Source: Streptomyces sp. 11x1
Lineage (GTDB): Bacteria; Actinomycetota; Actinomycetes; Streptomycetales; Streptomycetaceae
NCBI RefSeq assembly: GCF_032598905.1
Contig: NZ_CP122458.1
Coordinates: 4,737,001-4,801,000, forward strand
Length of the DNA stretch: 64,000 nucleotides
Direction: 5' to 3'
Shown here: positions 44,626 to 52,912 of the stretch, piece after piece
Layout of the letters: each line of letters starts with the position of its first letter
Position numbering within the stretch: the first letter of the stretch is position 1
The notes under the pieces: generated by a model
Databases searched by the model: none
Told to the model about the DNA's origin: nothing
The model's input: the letters and a program-made list of their open reading frames with translations, nothing else
Position numbers and translations under genes: made by a program

Positions 44626-47558
44626 CGAAAGGCAATGAGGAGCTCGACGAGACGTTCGTCCGGCTTTTCCAGAACGCCACGCCGTCGGCGGCGGCAGTGG
44701 TCGCCGACCGGATGGGCGCACAGGGCCGTCTGCACCTCCTGAACCGGCGGCGGTACCCGCCGCCGGAGGGATTGCGTGACTGGATCGCCAGACATGGCGA
44801 TGCGGACGAGGTGGAGGCCCTGTACGAGAACTGGGGGCTGACCGCGCGACAGGCGGCCCTCGTCGTCGCGCGGGCCGACCTGATCGCCGGCTTGGACAGC
44901 GACTTCGTCGAGGTGCTCGGCGACGGTGGTTCCGCTGTCTCTTCCGGGCTGGTGGAACAACAGTGGCGCACTACCCCTGCCGGACACTTCCGAATGCCGG
45001 GCCAACCCTGGTCCACCTCACCGCTGCCGGAGGTGGAGGAGCGGGTTCGTGCCCGGCTCGGCTCGGACGTCCGGGCCTGGGAGACCGCGTTCGTCCTGCT
45101 GGCTCGCGGCTTCCCCGGAGATCTCCCCGACCTGCTCGACCACGCGGCACGACACGATGCCTCCGTGGCCGCGTCACGCACGCACGTCAACCCGAAGAAC
45201 GTGAGCTGGCTGGGTCTCATCGCACCGGGTGATCTACCGGAGCGGCTTCTTGCTCGCCTCGGCCCGGGAATGCTGGCCGGGGCCGATTCCGACCTACGTG
45301 CCCGGCTCGCTTCACTGCTCATCGCGTCGGGCAACCCGGCCGTGTGGGAGAGCATCCTGGGACGTCGTGACGACTCCATGAGCCACGGATCGTCCGGCGG
45401 CGCGGACATCGAGCGCGCCTTCCTCCGTCTCGACGTTCCCCGGATCAACGAGTGGCTGCTCATCGGCGCCACCGACGCGCAGGGCCGGCTGCCTCCCGCG
45501 ACGCGTCTGGCACTCCTGGAGGGCCGCCCCTTCGGCTCCACCTCCGAGCCCTCTCTCCCGCGCACCTACGCGGTACAGGCCAGACTCAGCTTCCCAGCGT
45601 CCGAGCCGTGGGACACCGACCTGTTGCGCCTGTGCTACGACTCCCGCGAGCCGGGCCTCGTGGCGCACGCTCTGCACGCCTCCTGGCAGGGCGACGAAGA
45701 GGTGCTGACGCCGTACCAACAGTTGGTCGCCGGCATACGTCTGTGGGAGTCGGACCATGTCCACGACCTGCGTGCGCTGACATCGCAGAGCACGACAGGC
45801 ATCCGAGACCGGGACGTGCGCGACGTGTGTGCCGAGTCGCTGCGTATCCGATCCGTCCGTCCGCTCCAGGCCGCCGCCGAAGAGCGCCGCCGGCATCGCG
45901 ACGAACACCTGGACGAGGCTCTGCGCACCTGGTGGCTGCGGCTGTCATGCCCGCCGCGGCCGCACGACCTCCTCCAACTCACACAGAGCGAGGTCGCTGC
46001 GGCGGGTCGGACCATCACCGGCGATCCCTGGTACCAGGTGGACTGGGACCTGGTGCGCAGTCGCCTTTCCTCCCCCCAGGCAAGCGATCACCGCGACCTC
46101 ACTCTGGCGCGGTACCGCATCCTGCTGGCTCACGACGACTGCCCGGAGGATGTCGCCCGGTCCCTGGCCGACGCCGACCTCACCCCGCTGGACCTGCAGC
46201 ATGTCCTGGCCCACCGAGACACCGCCATCGACACGCTCGCCTCCCGGTGCATCGTTCCCTGGACGCCCGCGTCGGGAGGCATGGAGCCTCAAGCGCTCGT
46301 GAACGCGGCCTCCGTCCAGCCGGGCTGGGTACCTGGAGTGACCGTCGAGGACGTGGTGCGGCACGCCCGCCCGGTGCGGAGCATCGTCAGGGCCGTCGGC
46401 AACGAGCACATCGGCCGGATCGTGGCCCAGGTCCTGGACGAGACGCGGGCGGCGCAGCCGGGAGTGGACGAGGCCGACGTGTGGACTCACCTGTCCCGCA
46501 TCACCCCGTACTCCATGGCACCGTTGCCGCGCCTTGTGCGGCACGCGGTGGAACTCGCCGCCGGCGCGGAGACAGTCGACGTGCTGCCTGCGGCCGATTT
46601 CCTGGTCGGCCCCGATCTTGACGACGCCGGTGCGAAGAAGGTGCGTGAGCACCTCAGCATCCTCCCAGCGCACTGGACCAAGGCGGTGCGCCTGCTCGCC
46701 AACGGCTTCGAGGGCCCGCTGGCCGCGCTCCTGGACGCCGCCACCCGGGAAGAACAAGAAACGCCCTCCGCGGAACCTGCATCAATGCTCGTGGAGCACC
46801 ATGCCGCCGCCGTACTGCTCGGCCTCGCTCCGGGCGCCGTCATCGATTCCGCGGTGGCCCGGCTCGACGTTCCCGTCCGTCTCCTCCTTGCCCGGACCAC
46901 CTACAGTGCCGAGACACTCCAGGCGTTGGTGAGGCACGGCGACCGTCAGCTGTGGGACATCCTCCTCAACCCGAAGCGGCTCTTCTGGCCCCTGACGGGC
47001 AGCGAAGGTCGCCTCAGATGGGGGCACTTGCGGGACGAAACGCTGGTTCCGGCACTCCTCGCACAGGACGATCCGTGGCTCAACGCCCGACTGGTGCGCG
47101 AACTGTTCCACGGGTCCACCGCTCTTCGTTCCCATATGCGAGCGGTGCTCTCAGGCACACCGTTCGGGCCACGCGACGACGTCGTGACCATTCACCCGGA
47201 TCTGCTCGCCGACTTCGCCGACTGGACTCCCGAGTCCGGAAGAGAGTTGCCCGCGTGGACCCGCGGAGAGCACTTCTGGGACTTCCCGCATCCGGTGCTG
47301 GCCCTGCAGGCCATGATGACGGTGCGGCAGCGCAACTACCAGGACGCGGCTGAGACGCAGCTCTCGACGAGACAGAGCCTGGTCGCCGCAGCCACGATCG
47401 CTGCCGCAGGCCGGTTCGACCTACTGCAGTACGTCGTCGACCGCTGGCGTGTCCGCTATCCGTGGCTGGGCCACAAGGACGAACGGAAGCTGTACGAAGA
47501 GGCCATTCGCCTGCGTTCGGCCGGGCCCATCGAGGAGAGGCTGGCGGAGCTGAGCTGA
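44622..47558 (+). CDS. Large helical-repeat protein of unknown function
   Basis: The product has 978 residues, cytoplasmic, Leu/Ala/Arg-rich, with no membrane segment and no nucleotide-binding motif. It consists of many short helices with recurring patterns such as LPERLLARLGPGMLAGADSD, VRLLLARTTYSAETLQALVR and SRQSLVAAATIAAAGRFDLL-type segments, which suggests a HEAT/TPR-like superhelix. The GTG start overlaps the stop of the HerA-related gene (GTGA). No family recognised. As third gene after M48 and the P-loop-less protein, it is the likely adaptor or sensor of that module. A strong hairpin follows its end. Confidence 0.72.
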   Translation: MTKGNEELDETFVRLFQNATPSAAAVVADRMGAQGRLHLLNRRRYPPPEGLRDWIARHGDADEVEALYENWGLTARQAALVVARADLIAGLDSDFVEVLGDGGSAVSSGLVEQQWRTTPAGHFRMPGQPWSTSPLPEVEERVRARLGSDVRAWETAFVLLARGFPGDLPDLLDHAARHDASVAASRTHVNPKNVSWLGLIAPGDLPERLLARLGPGMLAGADSDLRARLASLLIASGNPAVWESILGRRDDSMSHGSSGGADIERAFLRLDVPRINEWLLIGATDAQGRLPPATRLALLEGRPFGSTSEPSLPRTYAVQARLSFPASEPWDTDLLRLCYDSREPGLVAHALHASWQGDEEVLTPYQQLVAGIRLWESDHVHDLRALTSQSTTGIRDRDVRDVCAESLRIRSVRPLQAAAEERRRHRDEHLDEALRTWWLRLSCPPRPHDLLQLTQSEVAAAGRTITGDPWYQVDWDLVRSRLSSPQASDHRDLTLARYRILLAHDDCPEDVARSLADADLTPLDLQHVLAHRDTAIDTLASRCIVPWTPASGGMEPQALVNAASVQPGWVPGVTVEDVVRHARPVRSIVRAVGNEHIGRIVAQVLDETRAAQPGVDEADVWTHLSRITPYSMAPLPRLVRHAVELAAGAETVDVLPAADFLVGPDLDDAGAKKVREHLSILPAHWTKAVRLLANGFEGPLAALLDAATREEQETPSAEPASMLVEHHAAAVLLGLAPGAVIDSAVARLDVPVRLLLARTTYSAETLQALVRHGDRQLWDILLNPKRLFWPLTGSEGRLRWGHLRDETLVPALLAQDDPWLNARLVRELFHGSTALRSHMRAVLSGTPFGPRDDVVTIHPDLLADFADWTPESGRELPAWTRGEHFWDFPHPVLALQAMMTVRQRNYQDAAETQLSTRQSLVAAATIAAAGRFDLLQYVVDRWRVRYPWLGHKDERKLYEEAIRLRSAGPIEERLAELS

Positions 47559-47599
47559 GCTGTCGGTCCGTCACGACAGATACGTCACCCGCAAGCAGG

Positions 47600-47628
47600 G
47601 GGTGGCCAGGGAGGAGCCCTGACCACCC
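47600..47628. terminator. Hairpin between convergent genes
   Basis: GGGTGGCCAGGG (47600-47611) and CCCTGACCACCC (47617-47628) pair over 12 positions with one C-A mismatch around a 5-base loop. It separates the helical-repeat gene (+) from the small genes on the minus strand. Confidence 0.65.
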
Positions 47629-47667
47629 ACCGGCGTCACGGCCCTGCGGCCGGACTCGCTTTCGCCG

Positions 47668-47931
47668 TCACTCCCTGTCCGCGTCCGCGGTCATGATGCG
47701 GACGCATTCTTCGAGCGCCCCGCACAACGCCGGTACGAAAGCAGCGAGTTCGGCGTCCGACGCCTTCCCCGCCTCCAGCACGGCACCCACGACCGTCACC
47801 AGCACCGCGGCGGCCTTCAACGCGTGCACGTCGGCCAGTGCTTCGAGAATGCCACCGGGGCACGTGTCCGCGAGGGCTTCCTTGCCGCTCGCAGGGTCCA
47901 CGCCGAGACTACGCAGGCGCGACGGGCTCAT
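47668..47931 (-). CDS. Small protein of unknown function
   Basis: The product has 87 residues and is mostly helical (GGILEALADVHALKAAAVLV, DAELAAFVPALCGALEECVR), with three cysteines. No membrane prediction is convincing. The ATG follows GGGAGG by seven bases and overlaps the stop of the upstream gene (ATGA). It is the second gene of a two-gene unit divergent from a GntR-type regulator, a common Streptomyces arrangement; function unknown. Confidence 0.7.
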   Translation of the reverse strand: MSPSRLRSLGVDPASGKEALADTCPGGILEALADVHALKAAAVLVTVVGAVLEAGKASDAELAAFVPALCGALEECVRIMTADADRE

Positions 47932-48230
47932 ACGGCGGCCTCCCACGGGCCGTAGTCCTGCCCCAGCGTCGCCAGGACGGCAGCCCGGCGCCGCGCCCGC
48001 TGAAGCCGCCGCCGATCGAGTTCGTCCCGCTCTCGCTCCCACACGACGACGTAGGGCCGGACCAGGGGCAACCCGTCGACCCGGACGACGTCACCGAGGA
48101 ACGGGCACGGGGGTGCGGGCCGGCACCCGGGCGGAGACGCGGGAGCCGAAGTCAGGGGCGGCGTGACAGCGCGGTGCGCCCCACGAGCAGGCAGGAAGAG
48201 GCTCAGAATCACGGCCAGTAGGCTGCGCAT
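47928..48230 (-). CDS. Small protein with an N-terminal hydrophobic segment, divergent from a GntR-type gene
   Basis: The product has 100 residues. It starts MRSLLAVILSLFLPARGAHR (possible anchor or signal), a Pro/Ala-rich stretch follows, then PLVRPYVVVWERERDELDRR and a basic helix. In Streptomyces, a small protein with this LLLPARG.HR start is, from memory, often found divergent from a small GntR-type regulator, as here. The ATG follows AGGAG by seven bases. Function unknown. Confidence 0.7.
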   Translation of the reverse strand: MRSLLAVILSLFLPARGAHRAVTPPLTSAPASPPGCRPAPPCPFLGDVVRVDGLPLVRPYVVVWERERDELDRRRLQRARRRAAVLATLGQDYGPWEAAV

Positions 48231-48378
48231 AGGTCGACTCCTATCAGTCGGCTCAGGCCCCGACACGGAAGTAGCCGCTTCCCGTCGGGGCCGCTGTGCT
48301 TTCGGCGTCCACCTTACCCGTGGATAACCGCAGATAACCACGGATGCACGGAAAGCCATGGTCACCCACGCTGGACTC

Positions 48379-48621
48379 ATGGATCTTGACCGTACGCGCC
48401 CGCTGTGGCGGCAGATCGCAGCGGAGATCATCCGGCGCATCGAGGATGGCACCTACCCGCTGGGAAGCCGCGTGCCGTCCACTCTGGAGATCGCGCAGGA
48501 GTTCGGTGTGGTGAACGCGACGGCGGCCAAGGCCATGCGGCATGTTCGTGAGCAGGGCTGGACGCGAGGCGAAGTCGGGCTGGGGACCTTCGTGGCCGAC
48601 CAGCTGCCGCCGTCCTCATAA
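48379..48621 (+). CDS. Small GntR-family transcriptional regulator
   Basis: The product has 80 residues and consists of the GntR winged-helix DNA-binding domain only: RPLWRQIAAEIIRRIEDGTY, PLGSRVPSTLEIAQEFGVV, NATAAKAMRHVREQGW, GLGTFVAD. There is no effector-binding domain, so any ligand response must come from elsewhere. Such mini-GntR proteins control the divergent genes at 47668-48230. The ATG at 48379 is chosen because it begins MDLDRTRPLW; an in-frame ATG at 48358 would add seven residues. Both have weak ribosome sites. Confidence 0.82.
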   Translation: MDLDRTRPLWRQIAAEIIRRIEDGTYPLGSRVPSTLEIAQEFGVVNATAAKAMRHVREQGWTRGEVGLGTFVADQLPPSS

Positions 48622-48659
48622 GCCAGGCCCCGACTCAGCCGCGATCGGCCCGGTTCACG

Positions 48660-49327
48660 GACGGCCCTGAGTGCCCTGCCCTATGCGGCAGGCCCCGAAC
48701 TGCTGCCGACCCCGTCGATACCGCCGAGCACATCACGAGCGACCCGGACATTCAGTTGATGTGGACGGCGCGGCCTCCTGGCAGCTGCCGCGCGAGATCT
48801 TCGCCCCGGAGTCGGGCCTCCAGCAGCAGCTGAACGAGATGGGCGCCCGAGGCCTCCCCGCCGAGACCGGCAACGCCGCCCCCGGCTTCGCCCCCGTCGC
48901 CCGCCAGAGCGCCCTGCGCGCACGGGCCGTGGCAGCGGCTCAGGCGGGCGACGAGAGCGCCGTGCAACGGCGGTCGACCATCCCGGAACGCTGGCGCCGC
49001 CCGGACCGGGCCCCGAAAACGGCCACGGAGACGGAGACGGAGACGGAAACACCGGCCGGAGGCCCCGCGAGCGCCACCCCGCCGCAGAGGGAGCCACAGC
49101 CGCGGCCACAACCCCCCACCGCCGAGCGGACCCCGAGCGCTCCCACCCCCGACCGACAAGAACCCACCACACCCACTCCCGACCGAGCCGCACCCGAGAT
49201 CCCTCTCTGGGAAGTCGGCATGCGTCCACGCGGCACTTCCGGCGTGCCCCGCCCCAACACCCAGCAGCCCCAGCAGCTGCCGCCCGGCCACGAGCGCCCC
49301 GGCCCAGGGCTCGGCGTGGGCGACTGA
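48660..49327 (+). pseudogene. Decayed gene with a Pro-rich tail ending in a PLWEVG motif
   Basis: From about 48770 a frame encodes DGAASWQLPREIFAPESGLQ, then ARGLPAETGNAAPGFAPVAR, a Pro/Thr/Glu-rich tail, PEIPLWEVGMRPR and PGPGLGVGD at the stop. It has no credible start. Upstream, protein-like sequence continues in other frames: PYAAGPELLPTP (about 48675-48715), then VDTAEHITSDPDIQLM (about 48714-48762). That suggests two small frameshifts joining the three pieces. The tail motif is that of the GT4 protein at 14-15.8 kb. The original function cannot be read. Confidence 0.5.
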
Positions 49328-49365
49328 CCGGGTCACCCGAGGAGGTCACCGGGGCGGACCGGAAT

Positions 49366-50013
49366 TCAGTCCCGCTTCGGCCCCGTGATCGCCTCGCCGA
49401 TGGCGAAACCCTTGGCAGCCCCTTCGGGGATGATGACCTCCCTGCCGTAGGCAAACCGCCGGATGTCCCCCCAGTCGGCCGCCTCCGGGCGTGGTTCGGT
49501 GAAGAGCGTGACGGCGCCCTCGCCGTCGTAGTCGTCGATGACGACGTACACCGGAATGCCGGCCCGGGCGTACTCGCGCCGCTTCTTCACCCGGTCCCGG
49601 TCCTGGTTCCGCTTCCCCGGGGAGACGACCTCGACGATGAGCTGCACGGAGTCGGCACGCACACCCATGTCGTCCTCGTCGTGGCACGGCTCCGTGTCCT
49701 CCGGAGCGACGAAGGCATCCGGGATCCACGCCCTACGGTTGTGGATCACGTTCATGTCCTGGTAGCAGGCGTAGTCGCTACCGTCCAGGAACCGGTCCAG
49801 GGCCCGACGGACACGATTGGCGATCAGGCCGTGCGAACGGCGGGCGGTGGGCGACAACTCGATGGCTCCCTCGATGATCTCCGCGCGGTAGCCCTCGGGT
49901 GGGTCCATGGCCTTCCACACCTGCCACAAGGCCTCGTCCGGGCTGGGTCCGTTCGCGAATTCAGTCCCTGCCTCGGACATGGTCTCGGGCCTCTCATGTG
50001 CAAGAGCGGTCAA
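49366..50013 (-). CDS. Uma2-family (DUF820) PD-(D/E)xK endonuclease-like protein
   Basis: The product has 215 residues. The Uma2 pattern is clear: AEIIEGAIELSP (E46, E49), HGLIANRVRRALDRFL, WIPDAFVAPED (D99), LIVEVVSPGK (E128), RVKKRREYARAGIPVYVVID (K143/K144). The Asp-Glu-Lys trio fits a PD-(D/E)xK nuclease core. The family is abundant in Streptomyces and cyanobacteria; its biological role is unknown. The TTG at 50013 is supported by GAGGAGGAGG 7-8 bases upstream; an ATG 12 codons later is possible. Monocistronic. Confidence 0.85.
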   Translation of the reverse strand: MTALAHERPETMSEAGTEFANGPSPDEALWQVWKAMDPPEGYRAEIIEGAIELSPTARRSHGLIANRVRRALDRFLDGSDYACYQDMNVIHNRRAWIPDAFVAPEDTEPCHDEDDMGVRADSVQLIVEVVSPGKRNQDRDRVKKRREYARAGIPVYVVIDDYDGEGAVTLFTEPRPEAADWGDIRRFAYGREVIIPEGAAKGFAIGEAITGPKRD

Positions 50014-50233
50014 GGTGGCACCTCCTCCTCAAGTGTGGGCTTGGCGTGCACGGGGCACAAGCAACGCCGCCACGCTAGGCGGCCGTACTCGCTCACCTGC
50101 GAAAACACCCTCGCTTCACTCGAACTGGTGACGCAGAAACGACTCACTCCCCAGGAGCGTCGGCCCACCCTCCGCTCCGCGCCCCCACACACCCCACCCA
50201 CCCCGTACAACCATCCCCCCACCCCAAACGTCT

Positions 50234-50271
50234 GATCGTCACCGGCGGGGGTTACACCGCCGGTGACGATC
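50234..50271. promoter_or_regulatory. Perfect 14-bp inverted repeat between divergent genes
   Basis: GATCGTCACCGGCG (50234-50247) and CGCCGGTGACGATC (50258-50271) are exact complements around a 10-base loop. It lies 32 bp upstream of the secreted PA14/Fn3 gene start and 220 bp upstream of the Uma2 gene start, so it is not at the end of either gene. An operator or 5' UTR hairpin is more likely than a terminator. The adjoining 50170-50230 is a C-rich tract without a gene. Confidence 0.5.
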
Positions 50272-50302
50272 GCCCTCCTGCCCTGAAGGACCCCAGGACC
50301 CC

Positions 50303-52363
50303 ATGACCTCAGTCAGACGCTCGACGACGGCCGCCGCGGCCGTCGTCGTGCTCGCCACCGCCGGCGGTCTGCTCGTCTCGACCGCCACGGCGGCGAACGC
50401 CGCCGTCACCTGCTCCTCCCCCGTCTTCAAGCGGCAGTTCTTCGCGAACACCACTTTCTCCGGCACCCCGAAGAGGACGGACTGCGACAGCGCGATCGAC
50501 CAGAACTGGGGCACCGGCGCACCCGCCACCGGCCTGCCGTCCAACAACTTCGGCGTCCGCTGGACCGTGACCCGCGACTTCGGCTCCGGCGGCCCCTTCA
50601 CGCTCTCCGTCTCCGGTCTGGACGGCATCCGCGTCTATCTGGACCCGGGCACGACCGACGCCCGCAAGATCAGCCTCTGGAAGAACGGCTCGACGACCGT
50701 CTCCAAGACCCTCAACCTCACCATCCCCTCCGGCAAGCACACCCTGCGCGTCGACTACGTCAACTGGACCGGCGCCGCCAAGGTCAAGTTCACGTACACG
50801 CCCCGCACCTCCGCCGACGTCGACAAGGTCAAGCCGCTAGTCCCGACGGGGGCCGCGGTCACGTACGACGAAGCCACCGGCAGGGCCAAGGTCACCTGGG
50901 CGAAGAACAAGGAGATGGACCTCGCCGGGTACAAGGTCTACCGGCGGCTCAAGGGCACGTCGTTCGGCAGCACGCCGCTCGCGACGACCACCTCCACCTC
51001 GTACACCGACACCGGGCTGCCGAAGTCGGGCGCGGCGTACTACTACGAGGTCCGCGCCTACGACAGGGCGGGCAACACGTCGACGGGCACGGCCGATCAG
51101 CTGGTCACCACGGTGGACCGGATCCCGCCGACCGTCCGGGATCTGAAGGTCAGCGGTGAGTCCTCCCTCGACGGGGTGTCGCTCTGGTGGATGTCCGAGG
51201 GGGCCGAGACGAACCGGCTGCTGAGGGCCGCCTCGCCCGACGGGCCGTTCGAGGAGGTCAAGGGCCCCTGGGGCAACTCGGCGACCGATGCCACCGCCCC
51301 GTACGGGGAGACCTCGTACTACAAGGTCGCGGTGTCGGACGCGGCGGGCAACACCGCGTACTCGTCGGTGGTGTCGATCGCCAGGCCGCTCGCGGTGCCG
51401 TACCTCTGGAAGACGGAGAACCGGCCGGAGGACGGCGGCGGCGTCGATCTGCGCTGGGACGTGTCGCCGTACGCGCCGACCGAGTTCCGGGTCCACCGCG
51501 AGGAGCGCCGTTTCGACAACGCGACCGGGACCTTCGACGTCGTCGACTCCCAGGTCGTGCCCTGCGAACCGAAGCTCACCGACACCGCCTACGGCACCAG
51601 GTACAGCTACACCTGCACCGACACCACGGTCGTGCCGAGCCCCGACGACGGGTTCTACGTGTACTGGGTGACGACCGTCGACGCGCTCGGCCGGGAGTCG
51701 GGCCCCTCGCAGACCATCTCCCACGGCTACGGCGACGGCACCGCCCCGCCGCTCGTCACCGGGTTCACGGCCACCGCCACCGAGTACGGCACGGTCCTCG
51801 ACTGGGACGACAGCCCGGTCGCCGACCTCGCCGAGTACAACGTGTTCCGGGTCAGCACGGTGGACGACGGGACCGGGTACACGCATGTGGGCACGGTCAA
51901 GGCGGGCACCAGTCGGCTCGTCGACTCGGGGAACCTCCAGGACGGCGAGCACCACACGTACTTCGTGGACGCGGTGGACACCTCGGGCAACTCCAACTAC
52001 ACGCTGGCCGACAAGATGGTGTCCACGACCGTCACCGAACTCGACCTGCGGCCCACCGTGGAGACCCCCGCGGACTGGCTGGTCGACGCGAGCGCCGAGA
52101 AGGCCGCCGGCGGGACCGGGGTCGACCTCACCTGGAAGCTGTCCAGCGACTCCGACGGGACGGACATCACGGGCTACCGGGTGTACCGGTGGAACCCGGC
52201 CACCGCCGCCTACGAGCCCCTGACCGCCGACCCGGTCACCGGCACGTCGTACACCGACACCACGGCCGCCGCCGGCACCACCCACTTCTACTGGGTGACC
52301 GCCCTCCACACCGACGGCACCGAATCGCCCCCCGGCGACGCCTGGGTGGCTCTGGCCCCCTGA
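50303..52363 (+). CDS. Secreted protein with PA14-like and fibronectin type III domains
   Basis: The product has 686 residues. The signal peptide (about 1-34) ends ATAANA. Residues ~35-172 resemble a PA14 carbohydrate-binding domain (VFKRQFFANTTFSGTPKRTD, SGLDGIRVYLDPGTTD, GKHTLRVDYVNWTGAAKVKF). Four or five fibronectin III repeats follow, seen from DLAGYKVYRRLKGTSF, YYYEVRAYDRAGNTSTGTAD, AEYNVFRVSTVDDGTGYTHV and TGYRVYRWNPATAAYEPL. No catalytic domain, LPXTG or membrane anchor is visible. A binding or adhesive extracellular role is inferred. A strong terminator follows. Confidence 0.85.
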   Translation: MTSVRRSTTAAAAVVVLATAGGLLVSTATAANAAVTCSSPVFKRQFFANTTFSGTPKRTDCDSAIDQNWGTGAPATGLPSNNFGVRWTVTRDFGSGGPFTLSVSGLDGIRVYLDPGTTDARKISLWKNGSTTVSKTLNLTIPSGKHTLRVDYVNWTGAAKVKFTYTPRTSADVDKVKPLVPTGAAVTYDEATGRAKVTWAKNKEMDLAGYKVYRRLKGTSFGSTPLATTTSTSYTDTGLPKSGAAYYYEVRAYDRAGNTSTGTADQLVTTVDRIPPTVRDLKVSGESSLDGVSLWWMSEGAETNRLLRAASPDGPFEEVKGPWGNSATDATAPYGETSYYKVAVSDAAGNTAYSSVVSIARPLAVPYLWKTENRPEDGGGVDLRWDVSPYAPTEFRVHREERRFDNATGTFDVVDSQVVPCEPKLTDTAYGTRYSYTCTDTTVVPSPDDGFYVYWVTTVDALGRESGPSQTISHGYGDGTAPPLVTGFTATATEYGTVLDWDDSPVADLAEYNVFRVSTVDDGTGYTHVGTVKAGTSRLVDSGNLQDGEHHTYFVDAVDTSGNSNYTLADKMVSTTVTELDLRPTVETPADWLVDASAEKAAGGTGVDLTWKLSSDSDGTDITGYRVYRWNPATAAYEPLTADPVTGTSYTDTTAAAGTTHFYWVTALHTDGTESPPGDAWVALAP

Positions 52364-52383
52364 GCACACCTACAAGGACGCGG

Positions 52384-52429
52384 CAGGGGCCCGGGGGTTC
52401 AGCCGAACAGCTGAATCTCCGGGCCCCTG
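52384..52429. terminator. Bidirectional hairpin terminator
   Basis: CAGGGGCCCGG (52384-52394) pairs with CCGGGCCCCTG (52419-52429). An inner TTCAGC/GCTGAA stem (52398-52403, 52410-52415) extends it. It lies between the convergent PA14/Fn3 gene (+) and the chaperone operon (-). Confidence 0.75.
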
Positions 52430-52447
52430 ACCGCACTTGACGTGCCG

Positions 52448-52912
52448 TCAGTCTGCGGACGTCTGCCGCCCCTTAGGCCGCCACACCACCAACGCGCTGC
52501 TCTGCTGCACTTCCTGGTACGGCACCAGATCGCGACGGTACGACGCGTGGACCGCCGCCTCGCGCTGGCGCATGGCCGCGGCGGCGCCGTCGAGCGCGGC
52601 CTCCATCTCGGCCACCCGGGACTGGAGCGCGGCGACCTGGTTCTCCAGTTCGATGATGCGCTTGATGCCGGCCAGGTTGATGCCCTCGTCCTGCGACAAC
52701 TGCTGGACGGTACGCAGCAGTTCGATGTCACGGGCCGAGTAGCGACGGCCCCGCCCGGCGGTGCGGTCCGGGGAGACCAGGCCGAGACGGTCGTACTGGC
52801 GCAGGGTCTGCGGGTGCAGTCCGGAGAGCTGGGCGGCCACCGAGATGACGTACACCGGTGTCTCTTCCGTCAGCTCATAAGGGTTCCTACGGCGGCCGTC
52901 CATCACATTCAT
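52448..52912 (-). CDS. hspR: HspR, MerR-type heat-shock repressor
   Basis: The product has 154 residues. The MerR-type helix-turn-helix is YVISVAAQLSGLHPQTLRQY, with the wing GLVSPDRTAGRGRRYSARDI. A coiled-coil dimerisation helix follows (INLAGIKRIIELENQVAALQ). In S. coelicolor HspR represses this operon by binding HAIR operators, with DnaK as corepressor; the operator is visible upstream of dnaK here. It is the last gene of dnaK-grpE-dnaJ-hspR, and its start overlaps the dnaJ stop (ATGA). An internal ATG four codons in (MDGRRRNPYEL) is an alternative start. Confidence 0.96.
   Translation of the reverse strand: MNVMDGRRRNPYELTEETPVYVISVAAQLSGLHPQTLRQYDRLGLVSPDRTAGRGRRYSARDIELLRTVQQLSQDEGINLAGIKRIIELENQVAALQSRVAEMEAALDGAAAAMRQREAAVHASYRRDLVPYQEVQQSSALVVWRPKGRQTSAD

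Noticed and set aside
41437..44721. Minus-strand frame of 1094 codons across the M48 and HerA-related genes
   Set aside because: Shadow of two genes whose motifs (HELGH, membrane helices) are clear on the plus strand.
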